In this document: in pieces, positions 32,900-42,116 of the stretch
How positions within the stretch are numbered: position 1 is the stretch's first letter
Layout of the letters: each line of letters begins with the position of its first letter
From: Marinomonas sp. MED121
Lineage (GTDB): Bacteria; Pseudomonadota; Gammaproteobacteria; Pseudomonadales; Marinomonadaceae
Assembly: GCF_000153025.1 (NCBI RefSeq)
Contig: NZ_CH672429.1
Location: 1,480,226-1,544,225 of the forward strand
DNA length: 64,000 bases
Direction of reading: 5' to 3'
Position numbers and translations under genes: made by a program
The notes under the pieces: generated by a model
Told to the model about the DNA's origin: nothing
Databases searched by the model: none
Seen by the model: only the letters and a program-made list of their open reading frames with translations

Positions 32900-34018
32900 A
32901 TGAAAACCAAGTTAACATCCCGCTTTACCCTAGGTTTATCTAGCTTAACCCTAGCTTGCACCTTAGCAACACAAGTACAGGCCCAAGAGGAGCTCAAGCT
33001 TTATAACTGGTCTGACTATATCGCCGAGGACACCATTGCCAACTTTGAAAAAGAAACCGGCATCAAGGTGACTTACGATGTCTATGACAGCAATGAGACA
33101 TTAGAAGCAAAGCTACTAGCGGGCAATTCGGGTTATGACCTTGTTGTACCCAGTTCTTACTTTATGGAATTGCAAATTAAAGCAGGCGTGTTTCTACCCT
33201 TAGATAGAAGCAAGTTAACAAACTGGCATCATCTGGACCCATTTCTAATGTCCTCCTTAGAAAAAAAAGACCCGGATAATAAGTATGGCGTACCATATTT
33301 ATGGGGCACAACGGGCATAGGCTATAATCCAGAAATGGTTGCTAAAGCACTCGGTGAAGATGCACCAGTGGATAGCTGGGACCTTATTTTCAAACCTGAA
33401 TATATGGAAAAGCTGGCGAACTGTGGGGTCACTTATTTGGACTCTCCCGACGAAATGGTCACCATTGCCCTTCATTACACAGGCCAAGACATAGGTAAGA
33501 GTAAACGCTCTGATTTCAAACCCACTAGTCCAGCAGGTAAGGCACTTAAAGGCGCTAGGCCTTACATCAAGCAATTCCACTCCTCTCAATATGTCAATGA
33601 TTTAGCCAATGGCGATACTTGTGTCGCGGTTGGATTTTCTGGCGACGTATTTCAAGCAGCGGCTCGTGCAGAAGAAGCTGATAACGGGGTTGAAGTTGTC
33701 TATAGCATTCCAAAAGAAGGCAGTGAAATCTGGTTCGATATGCTAGCGATTCCAGCAGATGCGAAAAACCCAGACAATGCCCATAAATTTATTAACTATA
33801 TTCTTCGCCCTGAGGTCATTGCTAATATCACTAACTATGTTTGGTACGCCAATCCGAATCCAGACTCAAACAATATGATAGATACTGAGATCATGGAAGA
33901 CCCAGCCATTTACCCAAATGATGCAACCCGAGCAAAACTCTATATGAGCTCTCAACTCCCCTCTAAACTTGCGAAGGTACGCAACCGTCTATGGTCTGAT
34001 TTGAAAACAGGGCGTTAA
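32900..34018 (+). CDS. potF: PotF/SpuD-type polyamine-binding protein 1
   Basis: 372 aa. The Sec signal peptide ends near residue 28 (ATQVQA/QEE). The mature start LKLYNWSDYIAEDTIANFEKETGIKVTYDVYDSNE is diagnostic of the PotD/PotF periplasmic polyamine-binding family. The aromatic YNWSDY and WGTTGIGYN contribute to the amine-binding box. No permease genes adjoin it, so it probably feeds the PotGHI system at 48508-51442 or one elsewhere. An intrinsic terminator follows at 34070. Confidence 0.9.
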   Translation: MKTKLTSRFTLGLSSLTLACTLATQVQAQEELKLYNWSDYIAEDTIANFEKETGIKVTYDVYDSNETLEAKLLAGNSGYDLVVPSSYFMELQIKAGVFLPLDRSKLTNWHHLDPFLMSSLEKKDPDNKYGVPYLWGTTGIGYNPEMVAKALGEDAPVDSWDLIFKPEYMEKLANCGVTYLDSPDEMVTIALHYTGQDIGKSKRSDFKPTSPAGKALKGARPYIKQFHSSQYVNDLANGDTCVAVGFSGDVFQAAARAEEADNGVEVVYSIPKEGSEIWFDMLAIPADAKNPDNAHKFINYILRPEVIANITNYVWYANPNPDSNNMIDTEIMEDPAIYPNDATRAKLYMSSQLPSKLAKVRNRLWSDLKTGR

Positions 34019-34069
34019 CTCTTTCGCGCTCAATGTTTAAAAACCAGACATAAATAAGCATGTTAATTG

Positions 34070-34092
34070 GGCCTCTTCGGAGGCCTTTTTTT
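34070..34092 (+). terminator. Intrinsic terminator after potF-like gene
   Basis: GGCCTC-TTCG-GAGGCC followed by seven T residues: a UUCG tetraloop on a perfect 6-bp GC stem, ending the puuA-potF transcript 52 bp after the stop. The gap 34093-34638 holds no convincing gene. The ORF at 34270-34488 is rejected below. The last 140 bp before the chemoreceptor are strongly AT-rich. Confidence 0.93.
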
Positions 34093-34638
34093 GTCAAACC
34101 CACAAGTAATATCTAATTTAGTAATATATGATATATCAAAAATGTCTAATAAGTCTGGCTTGAATGAGTCCAAACTGACTACAATGGCATAATACACAAG
34201 GAAAAAAGTGCTAATAAAATCACCAGTACTCTTCCAAAGGAGCTTAAGAGTATGGCTTAAAGGTGTAATATGAAACGCTATTCATCCCCCTCTTATTTTG
34301 ACCATGCAGCCTTGATCTCCATTTATTACGTCATTTACCCGCAAGTCTTACTGCATCTAAGTCGTTACTTTCTTCCTTTATCCAACAGGAGCAAAGCAGA
34401 AATTCGCCTTGATTTACGACAGCGTAAATTGCGTCATCGAAAGAAACATGATTCGCCCTGCGCAAAACTGAATATACGTTTAATTTAATATATTTAACCA
34501 AGCTTATCAGTAACCGAGCAATTAGGATCAACAACTAATAAATTTCAGTTAATTTAATTTTTTCTAAAAGTACATATAAAACAATTAGTTATAAATTAAA
34601 AATAAGATATAAAATAACAAAAACTGTCGGAGAAGTTA

Positions 34639-36273
34639 ATGTTACTCAACCAGCTTAGCATTCGCGCTAAATTAATACTCAGCTCAATTTTGCCTCTTGT
34701 TGCCATCGTCATTCTCATATTTTTTTCTTTAACAGGTTTAAAACAAGCAGACGAAGGGGTTGGCAGAATCTATGAAGATAGAGTCGTGCCTTTAGAAGAT
34801 TTAAAAAGTATTGCGGATAATTATGCCGTCTTTGTCATTGATGCGGTCAATAAAGCTAATGTTGGCATTATGACAAGCCAAGAAGCACTCAAAGGTGTGC
34901 AGCAAGCACGCCAAGAAATTAAGGATAAATGGCAAAAATATATCGCGACCAATCTGACTCAAACAGAAGCTAAGCTGGCTCAAGAAGCAGAGCGGCTATT
35001 TATCGATGCGAACCGCTCTTTAGATCAATTAGAGCAAACGCTAAAAGCAAGTACGCAAAGTAATGTGACAGATCAATTAGGTCAATTCAACGGTCCCTTG
35101 TACGACACGATTGATCCAATTAGTGAAAAAATAACTGAGTTGGTGGCACTACAACTTAGGGTAGCCAGCCAAGAAAGAGAAGAGATCAAATCCGTTTATC
35201 AAAATCAAAAACTACTCATGTGGTCTCTCTCTGCCCTAATATTAGGCATTTTAATACTCACCAGCTTTTCTACCTTCAAATCTATTTTTGTCCCTTTAAC
35301 AGCCCTTAATAAAGCTATGTATAAAGTAGCGACCCAATCTGATCTGACTCTCAAGCTCGAAAGTTCTGGCAAAGATGAGTTAGCTAAAATGGGGCAAAAC
35401 TTTAACAGCATGCAAGAACAACAACGTAAATTGATTTTAGGGATTAGCCAAGCCATACAGCAAGTTTCTAGTGCCGCGACTCAAATGACAGCCATCAGTG
35501 AACTCGCCAGTAAAAACATCAATAATCAAAGAGTTGAAATCGAACAAGTAGCAAGCGCCATGAATGAAATGGTCTCAACTTCTCAAGATGTTGCAAGTCA
35601 TGCAGAGGATGCAAACCAAAATGCCAAGAGTATGCAAGAGCAGGCAGTTGAGGGAAATAGCGTCATGAAGAATACGGTGCAAGCCACCAATACCTTATTA
35701 GAAAACATGGTTAATGTGTCTAATCAGATTAAAACGGTGGATGAAAATAGCGTCAGTATTGATTCGGTTGTCGATGTGATCAACGACATTGCCGAGCAAA
35801 CTAACTTATTAGCCCTTAACGCCGCCATTGAAGCCGCTAGAGCAGGTGAACAAGGTCGAGGCTTTGCTGTTGTTGCTGACGAAGTCAGAACCTTAGCCCA
35901 AAGAACTCAAACCTCTACCACAGAAATTCGCAGTACCATTGAAAAACTCCAACATGGTACACGCATTGCTGTAGATGCAGCAGAAAGTAGTCGCCAAGAA
36001 GCTGAGTTAGTTGGTACTAAGGCCGCTGAGGCAAGCGAAAGCTTCACAGGAATAACTAACTCAGTTAGCAAAAGCACTGATATGAATACTCATATCGCGT
36101 TTGCCAGTGAACAACAGTGCTCAGTGTCTGAAGAAATTAATGCTTCACTCCTTAGGATCAGTGGCTCAGCTCAAGACTCAGCCGAAGGAGCGAAAAAGAT
36201 ATCAAGCGCCAGTGATCAGTTGATGGGGTTAGCATCTGAACTTAATGAGCAAGTGAATAAGTTTAAGACCTAA
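34639..36273 (+). CDS. Methyl-accepting chemotaxis protein 1
   Basis: 544 aa. TM1 is near residues 9-30 and TM2 near 192-212. A four-helix-bundle ligand domain lies between them ([31 protein letters not shown] is 4HB_MCP-like). HAMP spans ~213-265 and the signalling domain follows, with hairpin tip [35 protein letters not shown]. No C-terminal CheR-binding pentapeptide is seen. It stands alone after the polyamine block and could sense amines or amino acids, but that is only suggested by position. GGAGAAG precedes the ATG. Confidence 0.93.
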   Translation: MLLNQLSIRAKLILSSILPLVAIVILIFFSLTGLKQADEGVGRIYEDRVVPLEDLKSIADNYAVFVIDAVNKANVGIMTSQEALKGVQQARQEIKDKWQKYIATNLTQTEAKLAQEAERLFIDANRSLDQLEQTLKASTQSNVTDQLGQFNGPLYDTIDPISEKITELVALQLRVASQEREEIKSVYQNQKLLMWSLSALILGILILTSFSTFKSIFVPLTALNKAMYKVATQSDLTLKLESSGKDELAKMGQNFNSMQEQQRKLILGISQAIQQVSSAATQMTAISELASKNINNQRVEIEQVASAMNEMVSTSQDVASHAEDANQNAKSMQEQAVEGNSVMKNTVQATNTLLENMVNVSNQIKTVDENSVSIDSVVDVINDIAEQTNLLALNAAIEAARAGEQGRGFAVVADEVRTLAQRTQTSTTEIRSTIEKLQHGTRIAVDAAESSRQEAELVGTKAAEASESFTGITNSVSKSTDMNTHIAFASEQQCSVSEEINASLLRISGSAQDSAEGAKKISSASDQLMGLASELNEQVNKFKT

Positions 36274-36293
36274 ATCTTAAATACTTAGGAGAG

Positions 36294-36324
36294 TCCTAAC
36301 AAATGAATAAAGGTTAGGGCTTTA
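36294..36324 (+). terminator. Probable terminator after MCP 1
   Basis: GTCCTAAC pairs loosely with GTTAGGGC across an 11-base loop and is followed by TTTAATTT. The stem is imperfect but the position, between the chemoreceptor and the convergent MFS gene, is right. Confidence 0.5.
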
Positions 36325-36380
36325 ATTTGATCCAACGTGAAGCTCCTATTCCACCTTAAATGATTTGCCAGCAACCTTTC

Positions 36381-37613
36381 TCAATAACGCTTATTTCGTA
36401 TCTTAACGGTTAAATAAATACCTAAAACAGCACCTAAAATACTGACAGAAACGGCAGTGTATAGGAGTAAGTCTTGTAGTAAATAGGCTCCTGCTAACAA
36501 GGCGACGATTAAGCCAGCAATAGGCTGGGCAATATTATTTAATAACACTAACAACCCCGTACTCTTACCCAGATTGCTTATTGGGATCAGCTTCTTACGC
36601 AAACTACGTAAAAAAACGCTAAACATCTTATCAAAACCAATAATCATTAAAAAACCGACCAGGTAAAGCAAATGGTGCTGGCTCAATGACGTAATAAAGG
36701 CCCCCATTATCATCGCAATAAAGGCGATAAAACCCATCCAATAAAGGTCAAATGAAAAACGGGCGATCAGGAGTAAAATTAAGATACTTAACAACACGGC
36801 TAACGTTTGTAATAACGCATAGGATGACTCTGATTGGGCAAATACCCCCGTATAAATAGGCGCCATACTTGCTAAAGTCATCCCTAAAATCAGGTTAATA
36901 CAAAAGGCGATGAGAATAACAGGAAGCAATTGCGGCAAGTCTAAAATTTGCTTTATTCCCTGATTAATTTGCCTAATAAAAAATTGAAACCAAGTTAACA
37001 AAGAATAAGTTTTCAGCGCTTCTGGCAAAGGCTGAGGCTTCACACTTTGATTGCTTTGTCCGACACGCCACCAATAGCCTAGACTCACATCGGATAACAA
37101 GAATAAGAAAATACAAAGCGTGAGGCTTTGCTGCCAATTCAAATATAAGAGTAAAACACTAGCCACTAATGGCCCTAGCACCATACCTAGCTGATCTGCC
37201 AAACTGGAATAAGACAGGGCCTTATTAAAATGCATGTGATTGAAATTTTGTACCAGAACCATTTCCCTTGCCATCATGGCAAAGCTAGTCGCACCGCCAA
37301 CTAATGCCGCAACCCCCATCAACCAATACACGCTTTCTATCCAATAAAAACCTAATAGACCCAGAGGAAGCACAAAACTGCGAATTTTTTGGCTCACAGA
37401 GATGATCGAATAAGGAAAAAGAATATCGCAGAGAACGCCAGCAATAGGAAAAGCTAAGAAGCGCGGTAAGGTTTCGATAAAAAAAGCTAAACCAGAAAGC
37501 GCACCACTTCCAGTAATCTGAAAAATCACTAAAGGCACTAAGAAGAGAATGATCTGATCTGCGAGGCGAGAGAAGAATAAAGATGAAAAAAATAGGCAGT
37601 CCTTAGCGTTCAC
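36381..37613 (-). CDS. MFS transporter
   Basis: 410 aa with about 12 hydrophobic helices. LFFSSLFFSRLADQIILFLVPLVIF opens TM1. The TM2-3 loop has ALSGLAFFIETLPRFLAFPIAGVLCD, typical of the EntS-like exporters of the MFS. GTG at 37613 is the start. It is separated from the phosphoribosyltransferase gene upstream by a bidirectional terminator, so it is transcribed alone. The substrate cannot be read from sequence; efflux is likely. Confidence 0.85.
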   Translation of the reverse strand: MNAKDCLFFSSLFFSRLADQIILFLVPLVIFQITGSGALSGLAFFIETLPRFLAFPIAGVLCDILFPYSIISVSQKIRSFVLPLGLLGFYWIESVYWLMGVAALVGGATSFAMMAREMVLVQNFNHMHFNKALSYSSLADQLGMVLGPLVASVLLLYLNWQQSLTLCIFLFLLSDVSLGYWWRVGQSNQSVKPQPLPEALKTYSLLTWFQFFIRQINQGIKQILDLPQLLPVILIAFCINLILGMTLASMAPIYTGVFAQSESSYALLQTLAVLLSILILLLIARFSFDLYWMGFIAFIAMIMGAFITSLSQHHLLYLVGFLMIIGFDKMFSVFLRSLRKKLIPISNLGKSTGLLVLLNNIAQPIAGLIVALLAGAYLLQDLLLYTAVSVSILGAVLGIYLTVKIRNKRY

Positions 37614-37661
37614 TTTTATCCCTTCATTTGAAAATTTTAAATTATCCGATTCGATAGTATC

Positions 37662-37700
37662 AAAAAAAGCCCCACTCGTTGCTACCGAGCAGGGCTTTTT
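37662..37700. terminator. Bidirectional intrinsic terminator
   Basis: GCCC...CTCG pairs with CGAG...GGGC around a 7-base loop with a two-base internal mismatch. T runs flank it on both strands: 96-100 of 37600 on the plus strand, seven A residues at 37662-37668 for the minus strand. It ends the phosphoribosyltransferase transcript. Confidence 0.85.
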
Positions 37701-37725
37701 AGTACAAAAATAAAAGCCTTAGGGA

Positions 37726-38298
37726 TTAAGCTTGGCCTTTAATTTCATCAATACGATTAGCAATTTTCGTTAACTCAGGTCTGTGCTGACGAATTTCATC
37801 CGTGCTTAAACCATCGAATTCATGGGGGAAAACCAACCACTCATCCGTTTCGTAAACATAAAAGTCAGGGGTACGACCAGACTTGTTGTTCTTAGGCTTG
37901 TAATAAGGGGTGGCGATACGAATCTCTGGTGTATTCTTTTTACAGGCTTTTTGAATATCAACAATGGTTTGTTGAATACTTAAACCGCTGTCATGTACAT
38001 CATCAACAATTAGCAGACTATCTTCTGCTTCTAAACGCTTAATTAGGTAAGTGAGACCATGTACTTTTACATTCTTATTTCGCTCTCCAATCGCATCGTA
38101 AGAAGAGGTACGAATCGCAATGTGGTCAGACTCCACTCCTAACACGTGCAATAACTCTTGCACCGCGATACCTACAGGAGCACCACCACGCCAAACACCA
38201 ACAATATAATCAGGACGAAAGCCACTGTCGTAAATTTTTAGAGCCAGCTCAAACGAGTCTTCTAATAATTTTTGAGCACTGATAAATACTTTATCCAT
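37726..38298 (-). CDS. Hypoxanthine/xanthine phosphoribosyltransferase-like protein
   Basis: 190 aa. The PRPP loop LLIVDDVHDSGLS near residue 98, the early GVWRGGAPVGIAVQELL and the late EWLVFPHEF are those of type I PRTases in the hypoxanthine/xanthine-guanine group. It salvages purine bases using PRPP in the cytoplasm. It is monocistronic with its own terminator. Exact base preference is not readable. The upstream gap 38299-38648 has no gene, only an AT-rich stretch with an ACACTT/AAGTGT inverted repeat near 38414-38431. Confidence 0.85.
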   Translation of the reverse strand: MDKVFISAQKLLEDSFELALKIYDSGFRPDYIVGVWRGGAPVGIAVQELLHVLGVESDHIAIRTSSYDAIGERNKNVKVHGLTYLIKRLEAEDSLLIVDDVHDSGLSIQQTIVDIQKACKKNTPEIRIATPYYKPKNNKSGRTPDFYVYETDEWLVFPHEFDGLSTDEIRQHRPELTKIANRIDEIKGQA

Positions 38299-38648
38299 GA
38301 TATTACCCTTTCATAAAATACGCTGCCTTCTGGATGAGAGAAGAACAACTTCTAGTTTAGTGGTTTAGCGACTCGCACTCAATATTGCAAAATGCTTAAG
38401 ATCTGCTTCGTACACTTTATTTTAAGTGTGCAAAAAACAAGCTATCTAGGCTAAAAATTTTAAAGGCGCAAAGATAAAGGAATTAGCGTCTAAAACCAAT
38501 GTAAATGCGAATTTTTTAGTGTTTATTTGCCTTAAAACCTGACTATTTAGGATCAAGCGATAAAAAATTTCACCGAGTAAAAACTCAGTCAGTATATGAG
38601 ATAAAAAGCAATTAAGCATAGGTGCTGCTTTTATTAAACAATGTGTTA

Positions 38649-39146
38649 TTAAACTAAAAGTTTACTCATATAAATTTCATCCACATACTCGCCATCTATT
38701 TTAAGGGATTGACGCTTGATGCCTTCTTGTTCAAAACCATGGGAAAGGTAGAGTTTTATTGCCTTATGATTATGGGCCATGACTGTCAGCTCTAATCGAG
38801 TAAATCCATATTGTGAAGCCCATAACTCAAGTGAGTTTAGCAGCTCTCGTCCAAGACCTTTGCCTGTGAAGGCTGTTTGAATTCCCATGACACAATATAG
38901 GTTATGCTGGTTTCTTCTAGCACTGCTGCCAATGCCAACACAAAAGCCCACTATCTTTTGATCAAGTTCAAGCAACAAAAAAACCTTAGATTTACTCCCA
39001 GTAAAGTCAGCTAATATGGCTTCTTGCTGCTGCATGGATAAATCCTGCTCACCAGGCTCATGGAGCATAAAACGACTCTCCTTAGCTAATTGCTTAGTAA
39101 GCAAAAGTATAGCCTTAGCATCTGCCACCTTAGCATTACGTATCAT
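38649..39146 (-). CDS. GNAT-family N-acetyltransferase
   Basis: 165 aa, a complete single GNAT domain. Motif A for acetyl-CoA binding is GIQTAFTGKGLGRELLNSLELWA, followed by FTRLELTVMAHNHKAIKLYLSHGFEQEG, the motif B end. It is close to acetyltransferases acting on small amines or amino acids. It lies alone between the phosphoribosyltransferase and the SBP_bac_3 gene. Acceptor unknown. Confidence 0.9.
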   Translation of the reverse strand: MIRNAKVADAKAILLLTKQLAKESRFMLHEPGEQDLSMQQQEAILADFTGSKSKVFLLLELDQKIVGFCVGIGSSARRNQHNLYCVMGIQTAFTGKGLGRELLNSLELWASQYGFTRLELTVMAHNHKAIKLYLSHGFEQEGIKRQSLKIDGEYVDEIYMSKLLV

Positions 39147-39254
39147 ATTAATATCCTTATCAATTTTTACTAGAAAGACTAACGAGAGCGAGGTTTAAAG
39201 TACAGCAGGGCAAGTAATAAACAGCTTAATTAGGTGAAGAATAAAGAAGAGACT

Positions 39255-39992
39255 TTAATGAAATTCAGGGATTTCACCTTCTGCCACCAAATCATCATAG
39301 GCTTGGTTAATTTTTTGGATTAACTCAGCAGACGTTCCCTTACTAAACGCCATATAAGGGTCGATTTTAAAAATAGGTATGACTTGCTTAAATACCGCAT
39401 CTGATAGACCCATTTGCTTTCTAAGTTGTGAAAAGCTTTTATCACTGGCAGCAAACATATCAATATGGCCTTGCAGTAAGTTATTAATATTTAATTTCTG
39501 ATCAGTACTAACAGGTAGAAGCTCTGTATTAAATTCTAACCCCATTAAATAGTGATAATTCATACTGTCCTGAATAACACCAATTTTATACTTCTGTATG
39601 TCTCTCAACTCATTAACCTGAATGTCATTACGTGCACTGAGTCGATAAAGAGAGCTAAATTCTGTGTCTAAAATGCGTCGTGACCAGACAAAGAGCTTTT
39701 CCCTAACTGGCATTCTTACCAAACTATAAATAAGCACATTCTTTTTGTTTAAGGCTATTTTATAAGCTCGTGACCAAGGGTAAAGCGTCATATCATAGTT
39801 AACACCTGATCGCTTTAAGACCTTTTTAATATGAACTGTCGCGTCACCGACAATTTCCCCCTCTACCTCATAGTTATAAGGTACCCAATTTTCGGTAATC
39901 ACATGCAAATTATCAGCCGCATGACTGAAGTGCATCAGGCTAGCAATGGTTAGAGCGCTTATCACCTTTAAAATAAAGACTCTTCTTTTCAT
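39255..39992 (-). CDS. Periplasmic SBP_bac_3-family protein
   Basis: 245 aa from ATG 39992, chosen because MKRRVFILKVISALTIASLMHFSHA is a clean Sec signal peptide. The TTG at 40022 would add ten residues. The mature part (LHVITENWVPYNYEVEGEIVGDATVHIKKVLKRSGV, TLYPWSRAYKIA, RMPVREKLFVWSRRIL) is the type found in free-standing polar amino-acid-binding-like proteins of marine gammaproteobacteria. No permease or sensor adjoins. It might be a soluble receptor partner or have lost its transporter. Confidence 0.82.
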   Translation of the reverse strand: MKRRVFILKVISALTIASLMHFSHAADNLHVITENWVPYNYEVEGEIVGDATVHIKKVLKRSGVNYDMTLYPWSRAYKIALNKKNVLIYSLVRMPVREKLFVWSRRILDTEFSSLYRLSARNDIQVNELRDIQKYKIGVIQDSMNYHYLMGLEFNTELLPVSTDQKLNINNLLQGHIDMFAASDKSFSQLRKQMGLSDAVFKQVIPIFKIDPYMAFSKGTSAELIQKINQAYDDLVAEGEIPEFH

Positions 39993-40194
39993 TTTTATCT
40001 TCAAACTGGGTACCAAAAGCAAAGAGATTATTTAGCAAACTTGCATCTAACAGTATAAACCGAATGTCAGTTTTCGCAGACTTAGGATAGATTTTAAAAG
40101 CGCGTTAATCTCCACATAAACTCCCCAAATTGGTCGTACACAGCAAAACTGAACTTTGTTATAACTAACTCAAACAAACAAATCTGGTGAATTT

Positions 40195-40485
40195 ATGATC
40201 AGCAATTATCGAAACTTTAAGTGGTTATACCACTTTATTATATTGCTGTTCGTCTGTACTAGTTGCGCATTAGTTTTCAATAACTTTGACACCCAGAATG
40301 CAACACATTCTAAAACTTACACCTACGAATGGCTCAGCGAGCTACAGGATGATTTTGTTGCACAAGAGGGTGAGCTAAACCTGGTCAATATAGGTTTATT
40401 TTTTATAGGCCCATTCCTTTATAACATTAAGTTTAGAATCAAACCTGAATATCTGGCTCGCTCCCCTCCGCTCATCTCAAGCTAA
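40195..40485 (+). CDS. Small membrane protein of unknown function
   Basis: 96 aa, not recognised. Residues ~12-31 (YHFIILLFVCTSCALVF) form a membrane segment with a lipobox-like end, and ~62-78 (NIGLFFIGPFLYNIKF) form a second one. It lies 35 bp upstream of the DUF2796-like gene on the same strand and may be cotranscribed with it. The ribosome-binding site is weak (CTGGTG). Confidence 0.5.
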   Translation: MISNYRNFKWLYHFIILLFVCTSCALVFNNFDTQNATHSKTYTYEWLSELQDDFVAQEGELNLVNIGLFFIGPFLYNIKFRIKPEYLARSPPLISS

Positions 40486-40520
40486 ATCATTTACACATTT
40501 AATTTTGAGGAAAGCTTTAT

Positions 40521-41111
40521 ATGAATACATTAAAACGGGCTTTAGTCATGGCGGTAACTGCCTTTACGATGACATCAATCAATGCCCAAGACACAAACCA
40601 GACATTTCACCAACACGGAGTGGTCGATTTCAGCCTTAAAACGCAACGCAGTCAGCTTTATATCAGCATTAAAGCACCAGGTGAAAATGTGGTCGGATAT
40701 GAAGGCAACCCCACCACGATTAAACAAATTCAGGCTTTATCGGATGCTTTAAACAAATTTAGGCAATCACAGACCTTGTTTAAACTTCCCGATGCCGCCC
40801 AATGCAGTTTAAAAAACCAAAGACTGGTTAACGCAACACCTTCCGACCAAGAAGAGGTTTCACATCAAACCTACAGCCGTGTATCAAAAGAAAATAAAAG
40901 CCAAGATAAAGAACACTCTGAGTTTATCATTACTTATACATATAATTGTGAGGCGTTAAGACGCTTAGATAAAATCATGGTGACTTGGTTTGATATTTTT
41001 CCTGACACAGAAAAAATTAAAGTCAGGGCATTTAATAGGCAAGTTTTTAAGTTAGAAAAAAGCTTGGATAGCAGTGGTGAAGTCATGCTCCCGCACTTGT
41101 TTATTAAATAG
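40521..41111 (+). CDS. DUF2796 / ZrgA-like periplasmic protein
   Basis: 196 aa with signal peptide ending near SINA/QDT. The mature start HQHGVVDFSLKTQRSQLYISIKAPGENVVGYEGNPT is the conserved head of DUF2796 (HxHG...L.....L.I.l..Pa.nlvGFEh), the family of ZrgA zinc-uptake proteins. Members usually carry His-rich insertions; here the middle (SHQTYSRVSKENKSQDKEHSE) has few His, so metal binding would be weaker. It is followed by a TauE/SafE permease but separated by 136 bp. A zinc role is by family only. Confidence 0.7.
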   Translation: MNTLKRALVMAVTAFTMTSINAQDTNQTFHQHGVVDFSLKTQRSQLYISIKAPGENVVGYEGNPTTIKQIQALSDALNKFRQSQTLFKLPDAAQCSLKNQRLVNATPSDQEEVSHQTYSRVSKENKSQDKEHSEFIITYTYNCEALRRLDKIMVTWFDIFPDTEKIKVRAFNRQVFKLEKSLDSSGEVMLPHLFIK

Positions 41112-41247
41112 AAGCATCTTGAGAGGCAGGTTGTCTGCCTGCCTCTTTATAGATTTTCTATAGGCGGACTATGGAAATACTCCCTTTCAGAATAGCGTTA
41201 AATTTGGCACTCTAATCTAAATTATTTTTCTGCCTCAGAGCAATAAC

Positions 41248-42009
41248 GTGTCATTTGAAACCTTAATCTATCTATTCACTACAGGCCTTGTGTGTGGCGC
41301 CATTAATGCGATTTCAGGGGGCTCTAGCTTATTAAGCTTTCCTGTATTAATTAGCACAGGCTTACCCGCAAACATAGCGAACGCCAGCAACTTTCTCGCC
41401 ACTATGCCAGGTTATGCGACAGCAATCCCTTTTTATAGAAAAGAGTTTAAACAGATAAAGTCTGCACTTTTTAGCATTCTATTAGCCGGTATATTGGGTG
41501 CGATAACAGGCTCGTTACTCTTATTAGTCAGTGCATCTGATTTTTTCGTTCGGCTCACTCCTTATCTAATGCTAAGCGCTACTTTGTTGTACGCCTTTGG
41601 CAATAAAATCCATCAGTTTATTGTGAAAAACGGACAGGATCTGGCATTAAAAAATGGCAAGTCAGGGCAATTTCTGGTCTATGTATTTTCCATTTATGGC
41701 GGCTTTTTTGGTGCTGGCATGGGCATTATCATGTTTTCGTTATTACGCATTATGGGATATAGCGATTTCCACCAAGCCAATGCCATTAAGAACTTGATGA
41801 TTACACTCATGTCCTTGATCAGTGTGGCTATCTTCATAGTCGGCGACTTAATTGCCTGGCCAGAAGCGTTAATCATAATGCTAGGTTCAGTCATTGGCGG
41901 TTATCAAATGGTGAAATATGCCCATAAAGTCCCTCAGAAATTGCTGAGTTATTTCATCATTATGCTAGGGCTAAGCTTCTCTTTATATTATTTTTTACAA
42001 CCTCTATAA
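41248..42009 (+). CDS. TauE/SafE-family permease
   Basis: 253 aa, about eight transmembrane helices. TGLVCGAINAISGGSSLLSFPVLISTGLPANIANASNFLA is the typical first TauE/SafE repeat, and YGGFFGAGMGIIMFSLLRIMGYSDFHQANAIKNLMI is the second. GTG start at 41248. The family exports sulfite or organosulfur compounds, or moves other small anions. The neighbours give no clue. It converges on the acyl-CoA synthetase gene through a nested hairpin region. Confidence 0.9.
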   Translation: MSFETLIYLFTTGLVCGAINAISGGSSLLSFPVLISTGLPANIANASNFLATMPGYATAIPFYRKEFKQIKSALFSILLAGILGAITGSLLLLVSASDFFVRLTPYLMLSATLLYAFGNKIHQFIVKNGQDLALKNGKSGQFLVYVFSIYGGFFGAGMGIIMFSLLRIMGYSDFHQANAIKNLMITLMSLISVAIFIVGDLIAWPEALIIMLGSVIGGYQMVKYAHKVPQKLLSYFIIMLGLSFSLYYFLQPL

Positions 42010-42021
42010 AATACAAAGAAA

Positions 42022-42104
42022 GCCCATAGGCAGGTTAAAGCGGGGTTAATCATGGCAAAACTCACCTTGATTAACCCACTTCCAAGAGATTAGAACCTAT
42101 GGGC
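42022..42104. other. Nested double hairpin in a convergent intergenic region
   Basis: Outer stem GCCCATAGG (42022-42030) pairs with CCTATGGGC (42096-42104). Inside it, GGGTTAATC (42043-42051) pairs with GATTAACCC (42069-42077). Both are perfect 9-bp stems, giving a long cruciform-like RNA. It could end both convergent transcripts, though it lacks a U tract. Confidence 0.6.
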
Positions 42105-42116
42105 ACCTTGCTCTAT

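Noticed and set aside
34270..34488. 72-aa plus-strand ORF between the potF terminator and MCP 1
   Set aside because: Basic, low-complexity end, no recognisable domain and no clear upstream signals; probably chance.
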